This document shows positions 14,758-21,475 of a DNA stretch of 23,130 nucleotides, one piece after another. A model generated the notes under the pieces. The model had not been told where the DNA came from. It saw only the letters and a program-made list of their open reading frames with translations, and did no database searches. Positions within the stretch are counted from its first letter, which is position 1. Each line of letters starts with the position of its first letter. The DNA lies in assembly GCA_026982585.1 (NCBI GenBank), contig JALSGW010000138.1:1-23130 (forward strand), read 5' to 3'. Source of the DNA: Alphaproteobacteria bacterium (GTDB lineage Bacteria; Pseudomonadota; Alphaproteobacteria; Geminicoccales; Geminicoccaceae). The translations under genes and the position numbers were made by a program.

Positions 14758-15503
14758 GCGCGGTGTGGTCGGCCACGGTGTTGACGCTGTTCCCGGACAT
14801 GTTCCCGGGCCCGCTCGCCTTCTCCCTCTCCGGTCGCGGCCTCGCCCAGGGATTGTGGCGGCTTGAGGCGGTGGATATCCGCGCCTATGCCACCGATCGG
14901 CACCAGAGCGTGGACGACACCCCCTTCGGGGGCGGCGCCGGCATGGTGCTGCGCCCGGACGTGGTGGCGGCGGCGGTGGACGACGCGCGCTCCCGGGGTG
15001 CGGCGGGTCCCCTGGTCTACCTCACCCCGCGCGGCCTGCCGCTCACCCAGCGGGAGGTGGAGGCCTTCGCCGCCGGCCCCGGTCTCCTGCTGCTGTGCGG
15101 CCGCTACGAGGGTGTCGACCAGCGGGTGATCGAGCGGCGCGGCTTTCTCGAACGCTCCATCGGCGACTTCGTGCTCTCGGGCGGCGAGATCGCCGCCATG
15201 GCGGTGATCGACGCCTGCGTGCGCCTGCTTCCCGGGATCGTCGGCGACCGCCGCTCCCTCGAGGAGGAGAGTTTCGCGAGCGGTCTCTTGGAGTATCCCC
15301 ACTACACCCGCCCGCAGGTGTGGGAGGGGGTGTCGGTGCCGGAGGTGCTGTTGTCCGGCGATCACCAGGCGATCCGGCGCTGGCGGCGGCAGCAGGCGCT
15401 GGCGACGACCCGGGCGCGTCGTCCCGATCTCTTGAAGGAGGTCTTCAGGGAGACCACAACCGGTCCACCGCGGGCCGGAGCGATGAGCGGAGCCCAGCCA
15501 TGA
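14754..15503 (+). CDS. trmD: tRNA (guanine(37)-N(1))-methyltransferase
   Basis: TrmD makes m1G37 in tRNAs next to the anticodon, preventing +1 frameshifts. The 249-residue SPOUT enzyme shows DRHQSVDDTPFGGGAGMVLRP (48-68), and the trefoil-knot SAM site CGRYEGVDQRVIE (115-127) and SIGDFVLSGGE (135-145). SFASGLLEYPHYTRP (173-187) closes the catalytic region. Where E. coli has the catalytic Asp in EDSF, this protein has Glu172 (EESF). I recall the same in other alphaproteobacteria. The start is GTG at 14754, with GGAGGG 6 nt before it. A second in-frame GTG at 14763 is less likely. It overlaps rimM and rplS by 4 bp each. Confidence 0.96.
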   Translation: MSAVWSATVLTLFPDMFPGPLAFSLSGRGLAQGLWRLEAVDIRAYATDRHQSVDDTPFGGGAGMVLRPDVVAAAVDDARSRGAAGPLVYLTPRGLPLTQREVEAFAAGPGLLLLCGRYEGVDQRVIERRGFLERSIGDFVLSGGEIAAMAVIDACVRLLPGIVGDRRSLEEESFASGLLEYPHYTRPQVWEGVSVPEVLLSGDHQAIRRWRRQQALATTRARRPDLLKEVFRETTTGPPRAGAMSGAQP

Positions 15504-15937
15504 ACATCATCCAACAGCTTGAGAAGGAACAGATCGAGCGACTCACCCGCGAGCGCACCATCCCCGAGTTCCGGGCCGGGGACACGGTGCGGGTGCTGGT
15601 CCGGGTGATCGAGGGCAACCGGGAGCGGGTGCAGGCCTTCGAGGGGGTGGTGATCGCCCGCCGCAACCGCGGCATCAACTCCTCCTTCACGGTGCGCAAG
15701 ATCTCCTACGGCGAAGGCGTGGAGCGGGTGTTCCCCCTCTACAGCCCGCGGATCGAGCAGATCGAGGTGGTACGGCGCGGTCGCGTGCGGCGCGCGAAAC
15801 TGTATTATCTGCGCGAGCGGCGCGGCAAGGCGGCGCGCATCGCCGAGCTCAGGCAGACGCCGCAATCGCGGGGCGCTGCGGCCGGCGACGGGGAGGCGGC
15901 GGCCGCAACGGCGGAGGAGGCCAGCGAGGGGAGCTGA
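15500..15937 (+). CDS. rplS: 50S ribosomal protein L19
   Basis: L19 lies at the 30S-50S interface. The core is complete: MNIIQQLEKEQIERL, IPEFRAGDTVRVLVRVIEGNRERVQAFEG, GINSSFTVRKISYGEGVERVFPLYSP, and RRGRVRRAKLYYLRERRGKAARI. The protein has 145 residues against about 115 in E. coli. The extra 25-30 residues are a low-complexity Ala/Glu/Gly tail of the kind seen on alphaproteobacterial L19. The ATG overlaps the trmD stop (ATGA), with GGAG 7 nt upstream. Confidence 0.97.
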   Translation: MNIIQQLEKEQIERLTRERTIPEFRAGDTVRVLVRVIEGNRERVQAFEGVVIARRNRGINSSFTVRKISYGEGVERVFPLYSPRIEQIEVVRRGRVRRAKLYYLRERRGKAARIAELRQTPQSRGAAAGDGEAAAATAEEASEGS

Positions 15938-15958
15938 CCGCTCCCGGGGGAGGGAACC

Positions 15959-17377
15959 ATGTCCGGGCCGAAGACGCTGTTCGAGAAGATCTGGGATAGC
16001 CATGTGGTGGAGGAGCGCGACGACGGCACCTGCCTGCTCTACATCGACCGTCATCTCGTCCACGAGGTGACGAGCCCCCAGGCCTTCGAGGGGCTCAGGC
16101 AGAGCGGGCGGCGGGTTAGGCGGCCCGAGGCGACGCTTGCGGTGCCCGACCACAACGTGCCCACCACCGACCGTTCGCGCGGCATCGCCGAGGAGACCTC
16201 GCGCATCCAGGTCGAGACCCTGGCCCGCAACTGCGAGGAGTTCGGCATCGAACTGTTCGACATGACCGACCCGCGCCAGGGCATCGTCCACGTCATCGGC
16301 CCCGAACAGGGATTCACCCTGCCCGGCACGGTCATCGTCTGCGGCGATTCCCACACCTCCACCCACGGCGCCTTCGGCGCCCTCGCCTTCGGCATCGGCA
16401 CCTCCGAGGTGGAGCACGTGCTCGCCACCCAGACGCTCCTGCAAAAGCGCCCCAAGACCATGCGGATCCTGGTCGAGGGCGAACTCGGCTTCGGGGTGAC
16501 GGCGAAGGACGTGATCCTTGCGATCATCGGCACCATCGGCACCGCCGGCGGCACCGGCCATGTGATCGAGTATGCCGGTTCGGTGATCCGCGGCCTCTCC
16601 ATGGAGGGCCGCATGACGGTGTGCAACATGTCCATCGAGGCGGGTGCGCGGGCGGGTCTGGTGGCGCCGGACGAGAAGACCTTCGCCTATCTGCGCGGCC
16701 GGCCGCGGGCGCCCAAGGGGGCGCTGTGGGAGCAGGCGGTCGCGTATTGGCGGAGCCTGCCCTCCGATCCCGGCGCCCGCTACGACCGCGAGGTGAGGCT
16801 CGATGCCGCCGACATCGAACCGGTGGTGACCTGGGGCACCTCCCCGGAGGATGTGGTGCCCATCACCGGGCGGGTGCCGGATCCCCGCGCGGAGCCGGAC
16901 GAGCGCAGGCGGGCCAAGATGGAACGGGCGCTCGCCTACATGGGTCTCGAGCCGGGCACGCCCATGGAGGAGATCCGGATCGACAAGGTGTTCCTCGGCT
17001 CCTGCACCAACGCCCGCATCGAGGACCTGAGGCTCGCCGCCGACATCCTCAAGCGCACCGGCGGCAAGGTGGCCGAGGGGGTGCAGGCGATGGTGGTGCC
17101 GGGCTCCGGACTGGTCAAGCTGCAGGCGGAGGAGGAGGGGCTCGACCGCATCTTCAAGGATGCCGGCTTCGAATGGCGGGAGCCGGGTTGTTCCATGTGC
17201 CTCGGCATGAACCCCGACCGGCTCAAGCCCGGCGAGCGGTGCGCCTCGACCAGCAACCGCAACTTCGAGGGGCGCCAGGGCAAGGGCGGGCGCACCCATC
17301 TTTTGAGCCCGCCGATGGCGGTCGCCGCCGCCCTCACCGGGCGCCTCACCGACGTCCGCCGCCTGCTCGCGTCCTGA
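15959..17377 (+). CDS. leuC: 3-isopropylmalate dehydratase, large subunit
   Basis: With LeuD it isomerises 2-isopropylmalate to 3-isopropylmalate in leucine synthesis, through a [4Fe-4S] cluster. The 472-residue protein has the three cluster cysteines Cys349 (GSCTN), Cys411 and Cys414 (GCSMCLGMN). VPDHNVPTTD (62-71), CGDSHTSTHGAFGALAFGIGTSEVEH and CNMSIEAGARAGL are further substrate-site motifs of the family. GGGGGAGGGA lies before the ATG. It follows rplS by 21 bp with no terminator, so it may be partly expressed from the ffh promoter. No leucine-rich leader peptide or attenuator could fit in this gap. Confidence 0.97.
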   Translation: MSGPKTLFEKIWDSHVVEERDDGTCLLYIDRHLVHEVTSPQAFEGLRQSGRRVRRPEATLAVPDHNVPTTDRSRGIAEETSRIQVETLARNCEEFGIELFDMTDPRQGIVHVIGPEQGFTLPGTVIVCGDSHTSTHGAFGALAFGIGTSEVEHVLATQTLLQKRPKTMRILVEGELGFGVTAKDVILAIIGTIGTAGGTGHVIEYAGSVIRGLSMEGRMTVCNMSIEAGARAGLVAPDEKTFAYLRGRPRAPKGALWEQAVAYWRSLPSDPGARYDREVRLDAADIEPVVTWGTSPEDVVPITGRVPDPRAEPDERRRAKMERALAYMGLEPGTPMEEIRIDKVFLGSCTNARIEDLRLAADILKRTGGKVAEGVQAMVVPGSGLVKLQAEEEGLDRIFKDAGFEWREPGCSMCLGMNPDRLKPGERCASTSNRNFEGRQGKGGRTHLLSPPMAVAAALTGRLTDVRRLLAS

Positions 17378-17394
17378 GCCCGAGGAGAGCCCCG

Positions 17395-18018
17395 ATGCAG
17401 CCCTTCACCACCCTCACCGGCATCGCCGCCCCGCTGCCCCTCGTGAATGTGGACACCGATCAGATCATCCCAGCCAAATGGCTCAAGACCATCCGGCGCA
17501 CCGGGCTCGGGGCGGGACTGTTCGAATCCCTGCGCTTTCGCGAGGACGGCAGCGAGAATCCCGACTTCGTGCTGAACCGGGAACCCTACCGTCGCGCCAA
17601 GATCCTGATCGTGGGCGAGAACTTCGGCTGCGGCAGCTCGCGGGAGCATGCGCCCTGGGCGCTGCTCGACTTCGGCATCCGCTGCATCATCGCCCCCTCC
17701 TTCGCCGACATCTTCCACAACAACTGCTTCAAGAACGGTATCCTGCCCATCGTCCTGCCGCGGGAGCAGGTCGAGCTGCTCATGAAGGAGGCGGAGAACG
17801 CGGCCGAGCCGGTCTTCACCGTCGATCTCGAATCCCAGCTCATCCACCGCCCCTCCGGCAACGAACCCATCGCCTTCGAGATCGAACCCTTCCGGCGCCA
17901 CTGCCTTTTGAACGGTCTCGACGACATCGGGCTCACCCTGGAGAAGCTCGCGGCGATCGAGGCCTTCGAACAGCGCCAGCGCCTTACCATGCCCTGGCTT
18001 TGGGCCCAGGGGCGCTGA
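17395..18018 (+). CDS. leuD: 3-isopropylmalate dehydratase, small subunit
   Basis: This is the swivel-domain partner of LeuC. The 207-residue protein contains NVDTDQIIPA (18-27), WLKTIRRTGLGAGLF, and the active-site loop GENFGCGSSREHAPWAL (74-90). DFGIRCIIAPSFADIFHNNCFKNGILPI follows in the order usual for LeuD. GAGGAGAG lies before the ATG, 17 bp after leuC. The gene is complete, with no unusual features. Confidence 0.97.
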   Translation: MQPFTTLTGIAAPLPLVNVDTDQIIPAKWLKTIRRTGLGAGLFESLRFREDGSENPDFVLNREPYRRAKILIVGENFGCGSSREHAPWALLDFGIRCIIAPSFADIFHNNCFKNGILPIVLPREQVELLMKEAENAAEPVFTVDLESQLIHRPSGNEPIAFEIEPFRRHCLLNGLDDIGLTLEKLAAIEAFEQRQRLTMPWLWAQGR

Positions 18019-18048
18019 AGACACCCACGAACCCGGGGAGGCGATGCG

Positions 18049-19143
18049 GTGAGCGAACGGACGATCCTGTTTCTGCCCGGCGACGGCATCGGCCCCGAGA
18101 TCATGGCCGAGGTGCGCCGCCTCATCGAACATCTCAACCGGCGCGGCCTCGGGCTTTTGGTGGTGGAGGACGTGGTGGGCGGGGCCGCCATCGACCGTCA
18201 CGGGGTGCCGCTGCATCCCGACACCCTGGAAAAGGCGCGCCGCATCGGCACCGTGATGCTGGGTGCTGTGGGCGGTCCGAAGTGGGATTCGCTGCCCTTC
18301 GAGCGCAAGCCCGAGCGCGGCCTGTTGGCGCTGCGCAAGGAGCTCGGCCTGTATGCCAACCTGCGGCCGGCCTTCACCTTCCCGGCCCTGGTCGAGGCCT
18401 CCACCCTCAAGCGCGAGGTGGTGGAGGGACTGGATCTGGTGATCGTGCGGGAGCTCACGGGCGGCGTCTACTTCGGCGAACCCCGGGGCATCGAGGAGAT
18501 CGGGCCGGGCGAGAAGCGGGCGGTGGACACCCAGCTCTACACCAGCTCGGAGATCCGCAGGATCGCCCGCGTCGCCTTCGAGCTCGCCCGCACCCGGCGC
18601 CGCCGGGTGACCTCGGCCGAGAAGGCCAACGTCATGTACACCGGGGTGCTGTGGCGGCAGGTGGTGCAGGAGGTGCACGAGCGGGAATTCCCCGACGTCG
18701 CCCTCGAGCACATGTACGCCGACGCCCTGGCCATGCAGCTCGTCCGCGAGCCGCGCCGCTTCGACGTCATCGTCACCGACAATCTGTTCGGCGACCTGCT
18801 CTCGGACGAGGCGGCGATGCTCACCGGCTCGCTCGGCATGCTGCCCTCCGCATCCCTCGGCGATGCGGATCAAAACGGCCGCAGGCGGGCGCTCTACGAG
18901 CCGGTGCACGGCAGCGCTCCCGACATCGCCGGCCGCAACCTCGCCAATCCGCTCGCCTGCATCCTCAGCTTCGCCATGCTGCTGCGGCTCTCCTTCGGGC
19001 TCGAGGAGGAGGCGCGGAGGGTGGAGCGGGCGGTGGCGCGGGTGCTGGATGCGGGCTATCGCACCGCCGACATCCACAGTCCGGGCACCCAGAGCGTGTC
19101 CACCCGCGAGATGGGCGAGAAGGTGGTCGAGGCCCTGGACTGA
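18049..19143 (+). CDS. leuB: 3-isopropylmalate dehydrogenase
   Basis: LeuB oxidises and decarboxylates 3-isopropylmalate with NAD to 2-oxoisocaproate, the last leucine-specific step before transamination. The 364-residue protein has GDGIGPEI (11-18), the substrate arginines Arg96, Arg106 and Arg134, and Tyr141 in VYFGEPRG. Lys191 lies in SAEKANVM, Asp224, Asp248 and Asp252 bind the metal, and YEPVHGSAPDIAG binds the nucleotide. It starts with GTG at 18049, 7 nt after GGGGAGG. An ATG at 18044 is out of frame. leuA is not in the window. Confidence 0.97.
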   Translation: MSERTILFLPGDGIGPEIMAEVRRLIEHLNRRGLGLLVVEDVVGGAAIDRHGVPLHPDTLEKARRIGTVMLGAVGGPKWDSLPFERKPERGLLALRKELGLYANLRPAFTFPALVEASTLKREVVEGLDLVIVRELTGGVYFGEPRGIEEIGPGEKRAVDTQLYTSSEIRRIARVAFELARTRRRRVTSAEKANVMYTGVLWRQVVQEVHEREFPDVALEHMYADALAMQLVREPRRFDVIVTDNLFGDLLSDEAAMLTGSLGMLPSASLGDADQNGRRRALYEPVHGSAPDIAGRNLANPLACILSFAMLLRLSFGLEEEARRVERAVARVLDAGYRTADIHSPGTQSVSTREMGEKVVEALD

Positions 19144-19163
19144 GGACATCCAGGACGCGTTCC

Positions 19164-19185
19164 CCGGAGGCCTGGCGGTCTCCGG
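19164..19185 (+). other. Intercistronic hairpin between leuB and asd
   Basis: CCGGAG (19164-19169) pairs perfectly with CTCCGG (19180-19185) over a 10-nt loop in the 68-bp gap. There is no T-run, so it is not an intrinsic terminator. It could mark an RNA-processing or stability boundary between the leucine genes and asd. In GC-rich DNA a 6-bp stem can arise by chance. Confidence 0.3.
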
Positions 19186-19211
19186 ACCATCGAGCGATCG
19201 AGGGCTTGAGC

Positions 19212-20228
19212 ATGGGCTACAATGTGGCGGTGGTCGGAGCCACCGGAGTGGTCGGCAACGAAATGCTGCAGATCCTGCACGAGACCGACTTCCCGGTGGA
19301 CGAGGTGCACGCGCTTGCGAGCGCGCAGTCGGTGGGGAAGGAGGTGTCCTTCGGCGAGGAGGTCACCCTCAAGGTGGAGGATCTCGCCAGCTTCGATTTC
19401 GAGGGCATCCACATCGCCCTCTTCTCCGCCGGCGCCGAGGTCTCCGGCACCTACGCGCCCAAGGCGGCGGCGGCGGGCGCCGTGGTGATCGACAACAGCT
19501 CGCGCTGGCGCATGGACCCCGAGGTGCCGCTCGTGGTGCCCGAGGTGAACGGGGAGGCGCTGGAACAGGTGCGAGCCCGCAACATCATCGCCAATCCCAA
19601 CTGCTCCACCATCCAGCTGGTGATGGCGCTCAAACCCCTGCACGATCTCGCCCGCATCCGGCGGGTGGCGGTGGCCACCTACCAGTCGGTGAGCGGCGCC
19701 GGCAAGGCGGCGATGGACGAGCTGTTCGAACAGACCAAGTCCATCTACGCCGGCCAGCGCAAGGAACCGGAGGTGTTCCCCAAGCCCATCGCCTTCAATC
19801 TCATCCCCCACATCGACCGCTTCCTCGAGGACGACTTCACCAAGGAGGAGTGGAAGATGCGGGTCGAGACCAAGAAGATCCTCGACCCGGACATCGAAGT
19901 GGTGGCGACGTGTGTGCGGGTTCCGGTGTTCGTCGGCCACAGCGAAGCGGTGTTCGTGGAATTCGCCGAACCCGTGGATTTGGACGACGCCCGCAACGCG
20001 CTCTACAATTTCGACGGGCTCGCGGTGGTGGATCGCCCCGAGCGGGGCGAATACGTCACCCCGGTGGAATGCGTGGGCGAGCATGCGGTGTTCGTCTCCC
20101 GCATCCGCCAGGATCCGACCGTGCCCTACGGACTCGCCTTCTGGGTGGTGGCGGACAATCTGCGCAAGGGCGCTGCCCTGAACGCGGTCCAGATCGCCCA
20201 CGCCCTGGTCGAACGCGGTCTGGTGTAA
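19212..20228 (+). CDS. asd: Aspartate-semialdehyde dehydrogenase
   Basis: Asd reduces 4-aspartyl phosphate to aspartate semialdehyde with NADPH, the branch point for lysine/diaminopimelate, threonine and methionine. The 338-residue protein begins MGYNVAVVGATGVVGNEML with the nucleotide-binding loop. The nucleophile is Cys131 (NPNCSTIQ) and the acid/base is His243 (VFVGHSEAV). Gln158 lies in YQSVSGAGK. FTKEEWKMRVETKKILDP is a wording typical of alphaproteobacterial Asd. The ribosome site before the ATG is weak (GAGGG). Downstream, the 90-bp convergent gap to the methyltransferase has short stems (such as CCTCG/CGAGG at 20273-20290) but no terminator with a T-run on either strand. Confidence 0.97.
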   Translation: MGYNVAVVGATGVVGNEMLQILHETDFPVDEVHALASAQSVGKEVSFGEEVTLKVEDLASFDFEGIHIALFSAGAEVSGTYAPKAAAAGAVVIDNSSRWRMDPEVPLVVPEVNGEALEQVRARNIIANPNCSTIQLVMALKPLHDLARIRRVAVATYQSVSGAGKAAMDELFEQTKSIYAGQRKEPEVFPKPIAFNLIPHIDRFLEDDFTKEEWKMRVETKKILDPDIEVVATCVRVPVFVGHSEAVFVEFAEPVDLDDARNALYNFDGLAVVDRPERGEYVTPVECVGEHAVFVSRIRQDPTVPYGLAFWVVADNLRKGAALNAVQIAHALVERGLV

Positions 20229-20318
20229 CGCCGCACCCTCGCATAAGGGCCCCATGCCGAGCGCGACACCGGCCTCGCCCGCGGCCGAGGGGAACCGCTT
20301 GGGTCGGCACCGGATCGA

Positions 20319-21161
20319 TCAACGGCGGGCGAAGACCAGCAGCAGATAGCGCATGGCACCGCGCGCTGTGAGCAGCTCGCGCGCCCCCGCACCCGAGAGC
20401 GCGCCGCCGAGATCCCCGGGCAGGTCCAGCCAGGCAAACGGCCGCACCCACCAGCTTCCCTGGGGCGGATGGCGTCGGATCAGCGGGGTGAAGTCGCACC
20501 GCTCCACGAGCACGAGCCCGCACCGCCGCGCCATCGCCTCCACCTCTGCGAAGCCGGGCAACGGCCCGAGCCGCCAGCCGCGCCGAAAGCGGGCGAGCAG
20601 TCTGTGCAAGGCCGGATCGCTGCGCGCCTCCGGGCTCGGGAAATCGTCCACCACCGCGAGCAGGCCGCCCGGCACCAGCAGCCGCGCCGCCTCCGCCAGC
20701 ACCGTCGCCGGCGCTCGCGCGTGCACCAGCGCCTCGATCATCACCACCGCATCGAACCGCGCGCCCTGAAGAGGAACGCGGTGGAAGTCTCCGACAACCA
20801 CCGCAAGCCGTCCCTCGAGGCCCGATCGTGCGGCACGGGCCGCCACCGCCCGCGCCTGCGCCTCGCTCAGGGTCAGGCCGATTCCCCGCAAAGCCGGACC
20901 GTTCACGAGCCGCGCCAGGGTGCCGCCGAGCCCGCAGCCGAGGTCCAACACGCGAAAACCTGGCTGAAGGCGGGAGACCAACGCCCGCTCCACTTCCCCG
21001 CTCACGAACGCCAACGCCGTGCGCTGGGAATCCGCGCCGGAGCGCTTTACCGCGCGGTGCATGACGCCGAGCTCGCGGCGAAGCGGCCCGAGTGTCCAGC
21101 GCTGGAGCCTGCGGTAATAGCTCAAGAGCCGTTGGTGGCCGGCCTCGCGTGGGGTGTTCAA
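20319..21161 (-). CDS. Class I SAM-dependent methyltransferase, substrate unknown
   Basis: The 280-residue protein has motif I VLDLGCGLGGTLARL (71-85), GIGLTLSEAQARAV (93-106), and the acidic segment VVGDFHRVP (122-130). VMIEALVHARAP and RLLVPGGLLAVVDDF follow. The GLTLSEAQ wording resembles small-molecule C- or O-methyltransferases of the sterol, tocopherol and cyclopropane-synthase-like group rather than rRNA enzymes. An N-terminal helical region of about 60 residues precedes the fold. The start is TTG at 21161, with GGGGAG about 9 nt upstream. The next in-frame Met is residue 34, which would remove part of the N-terminal region but leave motif I intact. It is divergent from the cobalamin-controlled genes, and the riboswitch does not lie on its transcript. 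Confidence 0.82.
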   Translation of the reverse strand: MNTPREAGHQRLLSYYRRLQRWTLGPLRRELGVMHRAVKRSGADSQRTALAFVSGEVERALVSRLQPGFRVLDLGCGLGGTLARLVNGPALRGIGLTLSEAQARAVAARAARSGLEGRLAVVVGDFHRVPLQGARFDAVVMIEALVHARAPATVLAEAARLLVPGGLLAVVDDFPSPEARSDPALHRLLARFRRGWRLGPLPGFAEVEAMARRCGLVLVERCDFTPLIRRHPPQGSWWVRPFAWLDLPGDLGGALSGAGARELLTARGAMRYLLLVFARR

Positions 21162-21229
21162 GGCACAATCTCCCCGGCCCTCCGCTCCACCCGTCGCCGG
21201 CGCTCAAGTGGACGCCGCATCCTGCCGCC

Positions 21230-21258
21230 TTGACTTCCCCGCGCCGCCTGCCGAGAAG
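21230..21258 (+). promoter_or_regulatory. Possible promoter of the cobalamin-riboswitch transcript
   Basis: TTGACT (21230-21235) matches 5 of 6 bases of the -35 consensus. With a 17-bp spacer the -10 position reads GAGAAG (21253-21258), which matches only 3 of 6. A start near 21265 would fall at the first paired bases of the riboswitch, which fits loosely. The -10 is poor, so another sigma factor or another start is possible. Confidence 0.33.
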
Positions 21259-21263
21259 GGAGC

Positions 21264-21429
21264 GGGTGGTGCCCTCTCGGGCTTAATAGGGAAGCCGGTG
21301 CGGCTTCGGCCAAAGCCGGCGCTGCCCCCGCAACTGTAGGCGGCGAGCCCGGACCCTGTCAGCCACTGGATCGCGGATCCGGGAAGGCGGTCTCGGGCGG
21401 CGAGCCGCGAGCCAGGAGACCTGCCACCC
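21264..21429 (+). promoter_or_regulatory. Cobalamin (B12) riboswitch
   Basis: The conserved core elements appear in the right order: TTAATAGGGAA (21283-21293), the long core word GCTGCCCCCGCAACTGTA (21321-21338), GCCACTGG (21362-21369), GGGAAGG (21381-21387), and the B12 box AGCCAGGAGACCTGCC (21410-21425). GGGTGG (21264-21269) is exactly complementary to CCACCC (21424-21429) and forms the closing P1 helix, which fixes the boundaries at about 166 nt. The element ends 46 nt before the propeller ATG, leaving room for an expression platform. In this class adenosylcobalamin (or other cobalamin) binding normally lowers expression of the gene downstream. In Gram-negative bacteria this usually works by hiding the ribosome site. 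No terminator with a T-run follows, which favours translational control. Confidence 0.95.
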
Positions 21430-21461
21430 ATCGTGCAACCGGGCCGGGGTGTGCCCACATC

Positions 21462-21475
21462 GAGGAGACGTCCTC
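21462..21475 (+). promoter_or_regulatory. Shine-Dalgarno-masking hairpin before the propeller start
   Basis: GAGGA (21462-21466), the core of the ribosome site, is exactly complementary to TCCTC (21471-21475), which directly touches the ATG at 21476. The loop is GACG. The hairpin would occlude ribosome binding. A second small stem, GGGC (21441-21444) with GCCC (21453-21456) and loop CGGGGTGT, lies just upstream and could be the riboswitch's regulatory stem. Its pairing partner in the aptamer is not established here. Confidence 0.5.

Noticed and set aside
15938..15958. CTCCC/GGGAG hairpin after rplS as a terminator
   Set aside because: The loop would be only 2 nt and no T-run follows. The sequence is better explained as the leuC ribosome site.
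15362..19149. Minus-strand open frames of 645 and 737 codons opposite trmD, rplS, leuC, leuD and leuB
   Set aside because: Same cause: complement of GC-rich codons. No family motifs, no ribosome sites, and the opposite strand is fully occupied by known genes.
17478..20228. A 916-codon plus-strand frame covering leuD, leuB and asd
   Set aside because: Only its last 338 residues (from 19212) are a real protein, Asd. The upstream part reads leuD and leuB out of frame.
20229..20318. Possible bidirectional terminator between asd and the methyltransferase
   Set aside because: Stems can be drawn (TGCCGA/TCGGCA, CCTCG/CGAGG), but none is followed by a T-run on either strand, so no intrinsic terminator is supported.
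20056..21207. A 383-codon minus-strand frame overlapping the methyltransferase
   Set aside because: It crosses into the end of asd and lacks motifs. The alternative frame 20319-21161 has complete SAM-binding motifs and a ribosome site.
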